A stretch of 64,000 nucleotides of DNA from Glycomyces buryatensis (GCF_004912275.1 NZ_STGY01000025.1:124001-188000), one strand, 5' to 3'. Counted from the first letter of the stretch, positions 1 through 9,179 are shown. A program made the numbers and translations. The notes: generated from the sequence alone by a model not told the origin.

Positions 1-206
1 AGGCGTCCGTGCTTGATCCGAAGTTCATCGAGGCGCCTGAGGCATTCGCGGGCGAACCAGCCGAGTTCCGGGTGGTGCCGCTTGGCCTCGAGTTCGCTGA
101 TGACGACGAGGGGGATGACCACATGATGTTCGTCGAACCGTGAGAACGCTCCAGGATCCGATAGGAGAACCGAGGTATCGAGGACGTAGGTGCGCTGTGT
201 TAGCAC
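1..206 (-). CDS. phoH: PhoH-like protein, N-terminal PIN-domain part (partial, runs off the left edge)
   Basis: Only the first 68 codons are inside the window. Read on the minus strand from a GTG at 204-206, the peptide contains [14 protein letters not shown] and [14 protein letters not shown]. This is the start of the PIN domain that precedes the PhoH ATPase in YlaK/PhoH2-type proteins, a toxin-like RNase fused to an RNA helicase-type P-loop ATPase. The conserved early Asp of PIN nucleases (VLDTS) and the Glu of SELEAK are visible. The start is supported by GGGAGG five bases upstream of the GTG. The ATPase part is outside the window, so the full assignment rests on this N-terminus alone. Confidence 0.8.
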   Translation of the reverse strand, partial: MLTQRTYVLDTSVLLSDPGAFSRFDEHHVVIPLVVISELEAKRHHPELGWFARECLRRLDELRIKHGR

Positions 207-241
207 GGTCGCCTCCCGGGTGTCGATGTGTGGGGGACTTA

Positions 242-300
242 GATGAGCGGTCGTCAATTGGGAAGGACCTGCGGACCTCCCCAATTGACGACCCCTCATC
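242..300. repeat. Large imperfect inverted repeat between divergent genes
   Basis: The arms GATGAG-x-GGTCGTCAATTGGG and CCCAATTGACGACC-x-CTCATC pair over 20 positions outside a short central segment, with only one mismatched position between the two paired blocks. The repeat lies in the gap between the PhoH-like gene (minus) and the small helical gene (plus). It has no U-tract, so it is not an obvious intrinsic terminator. An 18-base copy of the right arm recurs at 12061-12078 in another intergenic gap. It could be an operator or a small dispersed repeat. Confidence 0.6.
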
Positions 301-480
301 TGGCCCCGTTGGTACTCACACTGTAGTTGGGAGGTGTGTCACTTCGCCACCGTTAAATGCATTGAAACCATGACTCCAGGTCACGGGCATGTCGGGAATC
401 CGACAAAGCAGACACGCTGTGCGATCGGTCAATCACGGAAAGTCGACGGGATTTCGGTGAGAATGAGAATCGTGTCAACC

Positions 481-738
481 GTGAGCGTCGCCGAACTCAA
501 GTCGGCCATCGCCGCCGCGCTCCAGCAGGTCCGCGACGGCCAGTCCGCCATCACCACTGCCAGCCAGAACATCGAAGCCGCCCAGGGAAGCCTCACCGCC
601 GTCACCGCCGGGTCGGGCCACGACGCCGTCGCCACCGCCCAGGCCGCGCTCGCCCAGGCCGCCACCGAGCTCGAGCAGTCCCTCGCCGCCACCTTCGCCG
701 CCGCCGAGCAGGCCGAAGCCTACGCCGCCACCCTCTAG
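481..738 (+). CDS. Small alanine-rich helical protein heading the FtsK-like cassette
   Basis: An 85-residue protein made almost entirely of predicted amphipathic helix, rich in Ala, Gln and Glu, with two likely long helices separated near SGSGHD. I do not recognise a catalytic motif. The GTG at 481 gives an N-terminus of the form MSVAELKS; an in-frame ATG at 463 and a GTG at 472 are alternatives, and none has a strong ribosome binding site. It ends 14 bases before the next gene and is probably co-transcribed with the FtsK-like ATPase gene. Small coiled-coil proteins of this kind are common next to actinobacterial FtsK/SpoIIIE-type ATPases, but its role is unknown. Confidence 0.65.
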   Translation: MSVAELKSAIAAALQQVRDGQSAITTASQNIEAAQGSLTAVTAGSGHDAVATAQAALAQAATELEQSLAATFAAAEQAEAYAATL

Positions 739-752
739 AACGGAGACCCCTC

Positions 753-1538
753 TTGGACGTCGCCGCCCTCGCCGGCCACCTTCGCACCCTCGCCGCCGAC
801 TTCCCCTCGCCCGGGCTCGCCGCCGCCGACGCGCACCTGGAGGCCGCCCAGGCCGAGCTCAAAGATGCCGCCCGCGAATCGAACGCCGAGGTCGGCCTCC
901 ACCGGCTCGGCACCGCCCGCGAGAAACTCGCCGACGCGCGGAAGCGACTGGCCGACGCCGCCGGAGCCGTGGACGACTACCTCGACTCGATCGGCGCCGG
1001 AGCCGCCGCCTCGAGCTCCAGGGCGGCCCCGACCGGAACGGCACCGGCCGCACCCGCCCCGGTCGACCCGAAGCGCTGGTGGACCGACCAGATCAACGAA
1101 CTGTGCGACCGCTCCGGCGACGCCGACCCCCAGAACGTCCCGCCCACCCGACTGTTCAACGACCTGCTGCGCTGCGCCGCCGACGGCAACGCCGACGGTT
1201 ATCACAAGCGCCTGCGCGACGCCGGTCCCGGCGCCGGGGTGAAACTGCCCGGCCTGGCCTGGCCACTGGTGCGCACCCTTGCCGCCGAGCACCTGGGCCG
1301 CACTCCGGGCGGCGGCGACGTGGGCACCCTGCGCGACCGGTGCTCCGCGAAGGTCCGCTCCCTCGTGCCCCGCGCCGAACCCGACCACATCGCGGCCGCG
1401 CTGGCCTCCGCGTGCACCCTCGGCCCGCCGCCGCCCCAAGACGGCGAGGACCACGCCGCCGCGGCCCGCACCGCCGCGATCGGCCCGGCCCTGGTCGCCG
1501 CGCTCCACCGACTGGGTAAGACCGACCGGAAGGCCTGA
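753..1538 (+). CDS. Unknown helical protein in FtsK-like cassette
   Basis: A 261-residue protein starting at TTG, chosen because GGAG lies seven bases upstream. Residues 1-80 are a predicted coiled-coil-like helical region. A Pro/Ala-rich linker follows at about 85-105. Residues 105-255 form a second, probably globular helical domain beginning PKRWWTDQINELC. No enzymatic motif, signal peptide or membrane segment is visible. The stop is three bases before the FtsK-like gene, which suggests translational coupling and a physical or regulatory link to that ATPase. Function not recognised. Confidence 0.7.
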   Translation: MDVAALAGHLRTLAADFPSPGLAAADAHLEAAQAELKDAARESNAEVGLHRLGTAREKLADARKRLADAAGAVDDYLDSIGAGAAASSSRAAPTGTAPAAPAPVDPKRWWTDQINELCDRSGDADPQNVPPTRLFNDLLRCAADGNADGYHKRLRDAGPGAGVKLPGLAWPLVRTLAAEHLGRTPGGGDVGTLRDRCSAKVRSLVPRAEPDHIAAALASACTLGPPPPQDGEDHAAAARTAAIGPALVAALHRLGKTDRKA

Positions 1539-1541
1539 ACC

Positions 1542-4139
1542 ATGAGCAGCTGGCGCCGACGACTGGTGGTCGCGATGGGCGACGAGCTCGGGAGGGCCCG
1601 GGCCGAGGCCCGCGCCCTCGCCGAGCACACCGCCGCCGCATCCGAGGCCGTGCGCGCCGAAGCGGACGCGCTCATCACCGGCTCCACCCGCAAGCAGGCC
1701 AAGCTCGGCGCCATCCACCGCCGCATGATCGAAACCCTGGAGGCCCGCCGGGAGAACGCCGTCGCCGCCAGTGTCCAAGCCGTTCGCGACGCCGCCGCCG
1801 CATGCGCCCCGGCCGCCGCCGGAACCGACTGGGCCAGTTGGGAACCCGCCTCCGGTCTCGGCCGCGGCGCCGCACCGCTGCTGCGGATCGGCCGCCTGGC
1901 AGGCGACGCCGACCTGCCCGCGCTCGTGCCGCTGCTCGACCGCGCCCACCTGTGCGTCGACGCGGGCGCCGCCGCCGCGCTCCCCGGACTCCTCCTGCGC
2001 GCCATCGGATCCGTCCCGGCCGGGCGCGTCCGCTGCCACGTCTACGACCCCGAACACCTCGGCGGGCCCCTGTCGGCCTTCGCGCCCCTCGGCAAGGCGG
2101 GCCTGCTGTCCTTCGTCGGACCCTCGGGCCTGCGCGAAACCCTCGACTCCCTGGTCGAAGAGGTCCGCCGCGTCAACGCCGACGTCCTCGCCGGCGAACA
2201 CGCCTCCCTCGCCGAACTCGCCGCCGCCACCGGCCGCCGCCCCGAACCGTGGCGCGTCCTCGTCCTCCAGGGCGCGAGCCTGTCCGAATGGCACGCCCAC
2301 GAGAAGGCCCAGCTCGCCCGCCTGCGCCGCACCGGCATCGCCGCCGGCGTCCACCTCGTCGTCGTCGGCGACCAGGTCGAAGACGTGCCCCGCCTCGAGA
2401 CCGCTGGTTACTCCGGGCTCGGCGCTCCCGTCCGGCTCGACGCGGCGCCGCCCCTGCCGCTCATCACCGCCGCCGCCAAGTCCATCGCCGAGAAGCACAG
2501 CGCCGGAAGGGAACCGGCCCGCCTGGTCGACCTCCTCCCGCAGCGACTGTGGGCCGAGTCCTCCGCCACCGGACTGGAGGCCGCGCTCGGCGAACGCCCC
2601 ACCGGCGAGATCGCCCGCGTCACGCTCGGCGACAACCCGCCCCACGCCCTCGTCGGCGGCCCGTCCGGCTCGGGCAAGACCAACCTGCTGTACGCCTGGA
2701 TCGCCGCCCTCGCCTCCACCTACCACCCCGACGAACTCGCCCTCTACCTCCTCGACTTCAAAGAGGGCGTCTCCTTCGCGCGCTTCGCCGCCGGTAGACG
2801 GGACCCGTCGTGGCTGCCGCACGTGCGCCTCGTCGGCGTCAATATCAACGACGACCGCGAATTCGGGCTCGCCCTCCTGCGCCACCTCAAGGCCGAACTG
2901 CGCCGCCGCGCCGAGGCCGCCAAGGCCCACGAGGCCACCAAACTCGAAGAGCTCCGCGCCGCCGACCCCGCCGGCCACTGGCCCCGCATCGTCGCCGTCG
3001 TCGACGAATTCCAGGTCCTCCTCGAAGCCCGCGACGCCGTCACCGAAGAGGCCGTAGGGCTCCTCGAAGACCTCGCCCGCCGCGGCCGCAGCCAGGGCAT
3101 TCATCTCGTCCTCGCCTCACAGGACATCGCCGGGATCGAAGCGCTGTGGGGCCGACCCAGCCTCGTCGCCCAGTTCACCCTCCGCATCGCCCTGCCCAAG
3201 GCCCGCCGCGTCCTCGCCGAGAACAACCACGCCGCCGACACCGTCCCCCGCTTCCACGCCATCGTCAACGACGAATCCGGGCACTCGGGCGCCAACAAAT
3301 GCGTTGCTATACCCAACGCCGGCCACGCCGACGCCTGGGAACCGCTCCAAAAACGACTGTGGGAGGGCCGCCCCGCCGACAACGAACCACCCGCCCTCTT
3401 CGACGGCGACCACATCCCCGAACTCTCCGGCCGCACCCCGCGGCCGGAGACCGCGATCCTCGGCCAGACCATCGACCTCGGCGCCGCCGGCGCCGAACTC
3501 GCGCTCCACCGCGCGCCCGGCCGCAACCTCGCCATCCTCGGCACCCGCTCCGGCGAGGCCGCCGACATCCTCGCCGCCGCCGCACTCACCGCCGCCCGAG
3601 CCCAGCCCATCGCCGTCGACCTGTGCTGCCTCGAAACCGACGCCGCCTCCGGCGCGCTCAACCTCGCCGCCGCCCTCGAAGCCGAAGGCGCCCAAGTCAA
3701 CTGGCACGACAGCCTGACCGACGCCTGCAAGGACTGGGAATCGCGCTGCGACGGCACCCTCCGCCTCGCCCTCTGGTACGCCGTCGACGCCGGCTCCGCC
3801 CGACTCGACGCCGCCGGACGAGAAGCCATGCGCGACATGCTCCTCAACGGCCCCGAACGGCACCTGCACACCCTCGGCTGGTGGCGGTCCGTGCCGCGCC
3901 TGCGCGAAGACCTCGGCGGATACGCCGCCCGCTTCGACGCCGTCGACGCCTGGCTCGCCCTCGACGTCCAAGGCCCCGAACTCGCCCCGCTCTCGCCCGC
4001 CTCCGGCGGGCCCGCCTGGTACCCGAGGCCGCGACGCGGCCTCTACTTCGACCGCGCCCGCCACCGCGCCCCGCAGGTCGTCATCCCCTATATGACGTGC
4101 GCCCACCTGCCGAACGCCGTCCTCGACAGCCTCGCCTAG
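1542..4139 (+). CDS. FtsK/SpoIIIE-domain ATPase
   Basis: An 865-residue soluble protein with one clear FtsK/SpoIIIE-type motor domain. Walker A is GGPSGSGKT at residues 372-380, a LYLLDFKEGVSF segment follows about 30 residues later, and Walker B is IVAVVDEF with D488-E489. A LASQD segment near 525 fits the sensor region of the family. Residues 1-350 are helical and probably a recognition or oligomerisation part. After about 620 there is a further domain without an intact P-loop, possibly a degenerate ATPase repeat. Unlike chromosomal FtsK it has no N-terminal membrane segments and no evident gamma DNA-binding domain. It may pump DNA or protein. It belongs to an operon with small helical proteins and a membrane protein that could supply an anchor. 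Confidence 0.85.
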   Translation: MSSWRRRLVVAMGDELGRARAEARALAEHTAAASEAVRAEADALITGSTRKQAKLGAIHRRMIETLEARRENAVAASVQAVRDAAAACAPAAAGTDWASWEPASGLGRGAAPLLRIGRLAGDADLPALVPLLDRAHLCVDAGAAAALPGLLLRAIGSVPAGRVRCHVYDPEHLGGPLSAFAPLGKAGLLSFVGPSGLRETLDSLVEEVRRVNADVLAGEHASLAELAAATGRRPEPWRVLVLQGASLSEWHAHEKAQLARLRRTGIAAGVHLVVVGDQVEDVPRLETAGYSGLGAPVRLDAAPPLPLITAAAKSIAEKHSAGREPARLVDLLPQRLWAESSATGLEAALGERPTGEIARVTLGDNPPHALVGGPSGSGKTNLLYAWIAALASTYHPDELALYLLDFKEGVSFARFAAGRRDPSWLPHVRLVGVNINDDREFGLALLRHLKAELRRRAEAAKAHEATKLEELRAADPAGHWPRIVAVVDEFQVLLEARDAVTEEAVGLLEDLARRGRSQGIHLVLASQDIAGIEALWGRPSLVAQFTLRIALPKARRVLAENNHAADTVPRFHAIVNDESGHSGANKCVAIPNAGHADAWEPLQKRLWEGRPADNEPPALFDGDHIPELSGRTPRPETAILGQTIDLGAAGAELALHRAPGRNLAILGTRSGEAADILAAAALTAARAQPIAVDLCCLETDAASGALNLAAALEAEGAQVNWHDSLTDACKDWESRCDGTLRLALWYAVDAGSARLDAAGREAMRDMLLNGPERHLHTLGWWRSVPRLREDLGGYAARFDAVDAWLALDVQGPELAPLSPASGGPAWYPRPRRGLYFDRARHRAPQVVIPYMTCAHLPNAVLDSLA

Positions 4140-4166
4140 CCAAGGCGCGCAACACCAAGGGGTGCC

Positions 4167-4838
4167 ATGCCAGACAACTACACCGCCGCCGTCGAGACCT
4201 ACCTGCGCGAACGCGCCGCCACCGCCGCCGAGATCGAAGCCGCCCACGACGCCTACCGCACCGAGACCGCCGACCTCGCGGGCACCGTCGCCGCTTCTCG
4301 CGCCCGCCGCGACGAGGCCAACCGCGCCGCCGTCGAAGCCTCCACACTGGTCGCCGAGACCGACAAGACCGTCGCCGTCCTCTGGAGGGCCCTCGGCGAA
4401 TTCGTCGGCCACCGCCGCACCGGCCCCACCCCCCACGCCGCCCACTCGGGCCGCATCCCCACCGCCGCCGGCATCCGCGCCCGCCTCAAACGAGCCGACC
4501 GCCTCCTGAGCCTCGCCCGACGGGGTGAACTCCCCATCGAAGCGCCCCGTCACACCGAGATCACCGCCGCTGCCATCGGCGCCGCGGTCGGCGCACTCGC
4601 CGTCGCGGCCGCCGCCTGGATCCTCAGCACGGCAGCGGACGGATCCGGCGGAGTCGTCCGCGGGGCCTTCGCCGCCGCCACCCTCTTCGCGGGTATCGGC
4701 ACCGGTCCCATCGTCCTGGGCGTCTGGCTGTCCTGGCAGTACCGGGTCCGGCCCCGGCCGGGCCAGATGCTCGCCTGCGTCGGTGCCGCCATCGTCTGCA
4801 CCTGCGCGCTGGCGGGGGCGTTTCTCCGAAACATGTGA
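4167..4838 (+). CDS. Small membrane protein with N-terminal coiled coil
   Basis: A 223-residue protein. Residues 1-75 are an Ala/Glu/Arg-rich predicted coiled coil. Residues 100-130 are basic. Three hydrophobic segments follow at about 135-153, 163-187 and 198-218. The ATG is preceded by AAGGGG. It lies 27 bases after the FtsK-like gene and on the same strand, so it is probably the last core gene of that operon. It may be the membrane partner of the soluble ATPase; this is inferred from position only. Confidence 0.7.
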   Translation: MPDNYTAAVETYLRERAATAAEIEAAHDAYRTETADLAGTVAASRARRDEANRAAVEASTLVAETDKTVAVLWRALGEFVGHRRTGPTPHAAHSGRIPTAAGIRARLKRADRLLSLARRGELPIEAPRHTEITAAAIGAAVGALAVAAAAWILSTAADGSGGVVRGAFAAATLFAGIGTGPIVLGVWLSWQYRVRPRPGQMLACVGAAIVCTCALAGAFLRNM

Positions 4839-4918
4839 ACACAGACTCAGGGGCATGTGAGTCCGGTTTGCCTCCATGCTGTACACAGGAGTCCTCGGAA
4901 ACGTGAGGAGATCCGTCC

Positions 4919-5476
4919 ATGGCACCAGGCATCGACGACACCGGCTCGTGGCATTACGGCCCCCTGCCGTCCACCGACGACGCCCCGGCCTGGATCTTCG
5001 GAATAGTGCCCGACGGGTGGATCGCCGGGATGCCCGAGGTGACCGCCGATCGCGACGAGATGATCGTCATCTGCCCGCTCCCGGCCCCGGACCACCCGGC
5101 CGACGCCACCGAGTCCGACAGGGCCGCAACCGAAGAGGGCCGCATCTCCCGCTTCCGCGAAGCCACCCGCGACATGCGCGTCCAGATCGCCCAGCAGCTC
5201 CAGTACCGCTACCACCGCCAGGCCTCCTGGGGCGCGCGCTGCGGGGCGACCACCATGGTCTTCACCCACCAGTCCCTGCCGGTCACCACCAGGCTCCGCC
5301 AGCCCGAGCGCCTCGTCCTGGACACCCTCGTCGGCTCCGGCGTCGCCGCCTCCCGCTCCGACGCCCTCGCCTGGTGCGTCCGGCTGGTCGAGCAGCACGC
5401 CCAGGACTGGCTCAAGGAGCTGCGCGAGGCCATGACGAGCGTGGACGACCTGCGCCGCCGCGGTCCGTCCGTCTGA
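4919..5476 (+). CDS. Unknown protein with ribbon-helix-helix-like C-terminus
   Basis: A 185-residue soluble protein starting at an ATG with AGGAGA about eight bases upstream. Residues 1-110 show no recognised fold. The C-terminal part (RLVLDTLVGSGVAASRSDAL followed by AWCVRLV) has the strand-helix-helix pattern of a MetJ/Arc/CopG DNA-binding domain, so it may be a regulator. It follows the membrane gene by 80 bases, with a possible promoter in the gap. Function is unknown; the DNA-binding suggestion is an inference from pattern only. Confidence 0.65.
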   Translation: MAPGIDDTGSWHYGPLPSTDDAPAWIFGIVPDGWIAGMPEVTADRDEMIVICPLPAPDHPADATESDRAATEEGRISRFREATRDMRVQIAQQLQYRYHRQASWGARCGATTMVFTHQSLPVTTRLRQPERLVLDTLVGSGVAASRSDALAWCVRLVEQHAQDWLKELREAMTSVDDLRRRGPSV

Positions 5477-5539
5477 CGACGACCCGACCTGACGGCCCCT
5501 CCCGCTGAGCGCGAACGTGCCCGGCGCCATGCGCGCCCG

Positions 5540-5659
5540 TTAAAAGGCCCGGTAGACCAGCCACGCCGCGAGCAGAATCGCGACCGGAATCGCCAGCGCG
5601 ATGATCCAGACCTTGGCGCGGCCACTGCGGGCGTTCGATTCGGTTTCGCGGTGTGACAT
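5540..5659 (-). CDS. 39-residue single-pass membrane peptide
   Basis: Minus-strand ORF of 39 residues. It has a polar basic N-terminus (MSHRETESNARSGRAK) and one hydrophobic segment of about 20 residues (VWIIALAIPVAILLAAWLVY). The start is supported by GGAGG five bases upstream of the ATG. The positive-inside rule predicts a cytoplasmic N-terminus. It is convergent with the 4919 gene and has no recognised family. Confidence 0.55.
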   Translation of the reverse strand: MSHRETESNARSGRAKVWIIALAIPVAILLAAWLVYRAF

Positions 5660-6105
5660 CGGTGCCTCCGTACTCGGGCCGAACTGGGTGTGCAGTGAAT
5701 CCTGTAATACCTCGCCCCGCCGTGCGCCGGAATGGGCGAAACCTGGCGCTGTTCGCCCCAGTAACCCATTCGAGACGGCGATCTAACGCGCTCGTTCGCT
5801 GCGCGAAACAGATCGCTTTAGTTGGGGGAATGAGACCAATTCATTACATCGTGCTCGATGCTGCTCGGTCACGCTGAAAACACCGATATATATGCTTGTT
5901 TCGAGCTTGAATAAGCACGTTGTAGGTATCCGCAGGCGGAGTCCCTGTTCAACTGCTCCCTCTTCGATCATGAGTTCCTGCGCGGAAGCGTGCGCTCACG
6001 TAGCGTCCAAGACACCGGCCGGGGCCCTGAACCTGCCCGCGACCGGCACTGCCCTCGACGGTGAAGCATGCGAGCCGTCAATGAGCACCAGACGAAGGAG
6101 CGACA
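5660..6105. other. Intergenic region upstream of pckG
   Basis: About 450 bases without a convincing gene. The stretch around 5880-5930 is locally AT-rich (ATATATATG), unlike its surroundings, and could hold promoter elements for pckG. I see no tRNA, terminator hairpin or clear repeat. GAAGGAG close to the pckG start is its ribosome binding site. Confidence 0.4.
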
Positions 6106-7944
6106 GTGAGCGCACAAGTCACGACCGCCGCCGAACCCGCCACCGGGCTTACGAGCCCGCCCACCCGCCACGCGCGACTGCTCGCCTGGGTCGCCGAGAT
6201 CGCCGACCTCACGACCCCCGACCAGGTCGTCTGGTGCGACGGCTCCCGCGCCGAGTGGGAGCGCCTGACCGCCGAACTGGTCGCCTTCGGAACCCTCGAG
6301 CCCGTTCCGGGCAAGCCGGACTCGTTCATCGCCCGCACCGACCCCGATGACGTCGCGCGGGTCGAGGAGCGCACCTTCATCTGCTCGGTCGATCCGGAGG
6401 ACGCCGGGCCCACGAATAACTGGACCGCGCCGGACTACATGCGCGAGACCATGACCGACCTGTACCGGGGTTCGATGCGCGGGCGCACGATGTACGTCGT
6501 CCCGTTCTGCATGGGCTCGCTCGAGGCCGAGAAGCCGATGTTCGGCGTGGAGATCACCGACTCGGCCTACGTCGCGGTCTCGATGCACATCATGACGCGC
6601 ATGGGCGCCGAGGCGCTCGAGAAGATGGGCGAGAACGCGGACTTCGTGCCGTGCCTGCACTCGGTCGGCGCGCCGCTGGAACCGGGCCAGGCCGACGTGC
6701 CGTGGCCGTGCAACGAGACGAAGTACATCTCGCACTTCCCCGGGGACCGGGAGATCTGGTCGTTCGGTTCGGGCTACGGCGGGAACTCGCTGCTGGGCAA
6801 GAAGTGCTACTCGCTGCGCATCGGCTCGGCGATCGGCCGTGAGGAGGGCTGGCTCGCCGAGCACATGCTCATCCTGCGTCTGACCAGCCCGGAAGGGAAG
6901 GTCTTCCACGTGACCGGCGCGTTCCCCTCGGCGTGCGGGAAGACGAACCTGGCGATGCTGGAGCCGACGATCCCGGGGTGGAAGGTCGAGACGCTCGGCG
7001 ACGACATCGCGTGGCTCCGCTTCGGCGAGGACGGCCGGCTGTGGGCCTCGAACCCGGAGTACGGCTTCTTCGGGGTCGCCCCGGGCACCGACTACAGGAC
7101 CAACCCGAACGCGATGCGCACCATCGAGAAGGGCCACACGCTGTTCACGAACGTGGCGCTCACCGAGGACGGCGACGTCTGGTGGGAGGGCATGGGGGAG
7201 CCCCCGGCCCACGCCACCGACTGGAAGGGCCAGCCCTGGACGCCCGATACGGGGACGCTCTCCAGCCACCCGAACAGCCGCTTCTGCACGCCGATCCGGC
7301 AGTGCCCGGTGCTGGCCGACGAGTACGACGACCCGCGGGGCGTCCCGATCGACGCGATCCTGTTCGGCGGCAGGCGGGCCGACACGATCCCGCTGGTGAC
7401 GCAATCCCGCGACTGGGTGCACGGGGTCTACATGGGCGCGACGCTCTCGTCCGAGACCACGGCCGCCGCGAAGGGCAAGGTCGGGGTCGTGCGCCGCGAC
7501 CCGATGGCGATGCTGCCGTTCATCGGCTACAACGCGGCCGACTACTTCGGGCACTGGATCGAGATGGGCAAGGCGGCCGTGGACGAGGACCTGATGCCGA
7601 AGGTCTTCTACGTCAACTGGTTCCGCCGCGACGACGACGGCAAGTTCCTGTGGCCGGGCTTCGGCGAGAACTCGCGGGTCCTGAAGTGGGTGACCGAGCG
7701 CCTCGACGGCACGGCCGAGGCGGTCGAGACCCCGATCGGGTACTGCCCGACGCCGAACTCGCTCGACGTCTCCGGCCTGGGCATGAGCGACGAGGACCTG
7801 GAGGCGGCGCTGAAGGTCGACCTCGACGAGTGGACCGCCGAGATCCCCCTCATCGAGAGCTGGTTCGCCCGCTTCGGCGACAAGCTCCCGGCCACGCTCT
7901 GGAGCGAGCTGGACGCGCTCAAGCACCGCCTGGGGCTGGAGTAG
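6106..7944 (+). CDS. pckG: Phosphoenolpyruvate carboxykinase (GTP)
   Basis: A 612-residue cytosolic enzyme that converts oxaloacetate plus GTP to phosphoenolpyruvate, CO2 and GDP at the entry to gluconeogenesis. The family P-loop is seen as SACGKTN, with the hyper-reactive cysteine at position 277 and the lysine at 279. Further family segments are [10 protein letters not shown], the active-site stretch [20 protein letters not shown], and RRADTIPLV. Length matches the family norm of about 600 residues. The start is a GTG preceded by GAAGGAG. It is monocistronic: a hairpin follows the stop and the next gene has its own promoter-like element. Confidence 0.97.
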   Translation: MSAQVTTAAEPATGLTSPPTRHARLLAWVAEIADLTTPDQVVWCDGSRAEWERLTAELVAFGTLEPVPGKPDSFIARTDPDDVARVEERTFICSVDPEDAGPTNNWTAPDYMRETMTDLYRGSMRGRTMYVVPFCMGSLEAEKPMFGVEITDSAYVAVSMHIMTRMGAEALEKMGENADFVPCLHSVGAPLEPGQADVPWPCNETKYISHFPGDREIWSFGSGYGGNSLLGKKCYSLRIGSAIGREEGWLAEHMLILRLTSPEGKVFHVTGAFPSACGKTNLAMLEPTIPGWKVETLGDDIAWLRFGEDGRLWASNPEYGFFGVAPGTDYRTNPNAMRTIEKGHTLFTNVALTEDGDVWWEGMGEPPAHATDWKGQPWTPDTGTLSSHPNSRFCTPIRQCPVLADEYDDPRGVPIDAILFGGRRADTIPLVTQSRDWVHGVYMGATLSSETTAAAKGKVGVVRRDPMAMLPFIGYNAADYFGHWIEMGKAAVDEDLMPKVFYVNWFRRDDDGKFLWPGFGENSRVLKWVTERLDGTAEAVETPIGYCPTPNSLDVSGLGMSDEDLEAALKVDLDEWTAEIPLIESWFARFGDKLPATLWSELDALKHRLGLE

Positions 7945-7978
7945 TCGGGTGTTATTAACCGAAAGGTCACAACCCTCG

Positions 7979-8003
7979 GGGCCGGGACGCTGCACGTCCC
8001 GGC
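7979..8003 (+). terminator. Hairpin after pckG
   Basis: A perfect 10-base stem, GGCCGGGACG paired with CGTCCCGGCC around the loop CTGCA, lies 34 bases after the pckG stop. It lacks a T-tract, as is common in high-GC actinobacteria. Confidence 0.6.
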
Positions 8004-8004
8004 C

Positions 8005-8010
8005 TACAAT
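8005..8010 (+). promoter_or_regulatory. Candidate -10 element for a leaderless prenyltransferase transcript
   Basis: TACAAT sits eight bases before the GTG at 8019. This is the spacing expected when transcription starts at the start codon. No ribosome binding site is present in front of the GTG, which agrees with a leaderless mRNA. No -35 match is visible because the upstream bases form the pckG hairpin. Confidence 0.4.
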
Positions 8011-8018
8011 TGCTCGTT

Positions 8019-8789
8019 GTGGCGATCTCGAACCTGCTCTACCGCATTTACGAACGGCGTCTGACCCGTGAACTGGTCGGCGACGCCGCCCTGCCCCGCC
8101 ATATCGGCGTCATGGTCGACGGCAATCGACGCTGGGCGCGCGACATGGGATACACCGACCCCAATGACGGCCACCGGGCCGGGGCGAAGCACATCGAGCG
8201 GTTCCTGGGCTGGTGCGATGAGCTCGGCGTCGCTCACGTGACGATCTACATGCTCTCCACCGAGAACCTCGAGCGCCCCGCCGACGAGCTCGATCCGCTG
8301 CTCGACATCATCTGCGACCTCGCCGTCGAGCTGGCCGGCGACGACCAGCCGTGGCGCGTGGGCATGGTCGGCGCGCTCGACCTGCTCCCGACCGAGCACC
8401 AGAAGCGCCTCAAGCACGCCCAGCAGCGTGCCGCCGGCAAGCAGGGCATCCAGGTCAACCTGGCGATCTGCTACGGCGGCCAGCGCGAGATCGCCGACGC
8501 GGTGCGCTCGTACATGCTCGAACAGGCCGCGACGGGCGCGAGCCTGGAGCAGGTGGCCGAGTCCATCGACGCCGAGGGAATCGCGGGGCACCTCTACACC
8601 GCCGGCCAACCCGACCCCGACCTGGTCATCCGCACGTCGGGGGAGCAGCGGCTGTCCGGTTTCCTGCTGTGGCAGTCGGCCTATTCGGAGTACTTCTTCT
8701 GCGACTCGAACTGGCCGGACTTCCGCCGCGTCGACTTCCTGAGGGCGGTCCGCTCCTTCGCCACCAGGGACCGCCGCTTCGGCAAGTAG
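8019..8789 (+). CDS. Short-chain cis-prenyltransferase (UppS family, Z-farnesyl diphosphate synthase-like)
   Basis: A 256-residue cytosolic enzyme of the undecaprenyl diphosphate synthase family, which condenses isopentenyl diphosphate onto an allylic primer in cis. The catalytic Asp-Gly-Asn-Arg block (MVDGNRRWARD, D34), the ICYGGQREI segment and the IRTSGEQRLSGFLLWQSAY block with the substrate-binding Arg and Glu are present. The N-terminus LLYRIYERRL resembles the mycobacterial short-chain enzyme that makes Z,E-farnesyl diphosphate rather than the long-chain synthase. Chain length cannot be read from sequence with certainty. The GTG at 8019 was chosen over an in-frame TTG at 8010 because the latter overlaps a likely -10 element. 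Confidence 0.88.
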   Translation: MAISNLLYRIYERRLTRELVGDAALPRHIGVMVDGNRRWARDMGYTDPNDGHRAGAKHIERFLGWCDELGVAHVTIYMLSTENLERPADELDPLLDIICDLAVELAGDDQPWRVGMVGALDLLPTEHQKRLKHAQQRAAGKQGIQVNLAICYGGQREIADAVRSYMLEQAATGASLEQVAESIDAEGIAGHLYTAGQPDPDLVIRTSGEQRLSGFLLWQSAYSEYFFCDSNWPDFRRVDFLRAVRSFATRDRRFGK

Positions 8790-8795
8790 TCGCGC

Positions 8796-9179
8796 TCAAT
8801 AGAGACGGACTTCGATGGTTCTCGATCCGCGTTCGATCTTCGCGTCGGTGGTCACCAACGGGCATCCGAGATACTCCGCCAGCGCCACGTAGCTGGCGTC
8901 GTAGGGATTAAAATTGTCCTTCAGGTCCCAGGCCCGGCGACCTGTAACCGACTCGGGGTATCGCACGAAGGGCAGGGTTTCCTTGATCATGATCGCTCCT
9001 TCTGCGCGGGTTCGGATGATCTTGCCACCCAGCAGCATTCCGCGAAGCGCGTTCCGAAACTCATAGTCGATCAAGTGTGGAACGTGCAGCTCTTGACCTA
9101 CGAGTTCCTGGTCGAGGCCCGGCCGGTCGTCGTGGCCGATCGTCGCTTCGATGAGCGCCGAGTTGTCGAGGACGATCAC
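8796..9179 (-). CDS. vapC: VapC-type PIN-domain toxin
   Basis: A 127-residue PIN-domain ribonuclease. The four acidic positions of the fold are recognisable: D5 (VLDNS), E40 (DYEFRNAL), D94 (YDASYVALAE) and D112 (LVTTD). It is the downstream gene of a two-gene toxin-antitoxin operon. Its GTG start overlaps the antitoxin stop in the sequence GTGA, giving translational coupling. In the family such toxins cut tRNA or rRNA when the labile antitoxin is lost. The gene is convergent with the prenyltransferase gene, with only six bases between the stops. Confidence 0.88.
   Translation of the reverse strand: MIVLDNSALIEATIGHDDRPGLDQELVGQELHVPHLIDYEFRNALRGMLLGGKIIRTRAEGAIMIKETLPFVRYPESVTGRRAWDLKDNFNPYDASYVALAEYLGCPLVTTDAKIERGSRTIEVRLY

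Noticed and set aside
735-3104. 789-codon open frame on the minus strand opposite the FtsK-like gene
   Set aside because: Shadow frame of a high-GC gene. Composition is Gly/Val/Glu-biased without motifs, while the plus strand has a clear P-loop ATPase.
2810-4528. 572-codon plus-strand frame overlapping the FtsK-like gene
   Set aside because: Extremely Arg/Pro-rich shadow of the real frame, with no family resemblance.
5968-7995. 675-codon minus-strand frame opposite pckG
   Set aside because: pckG is unambiguous on the plus strand and the antisense frame has no recognisable domains.
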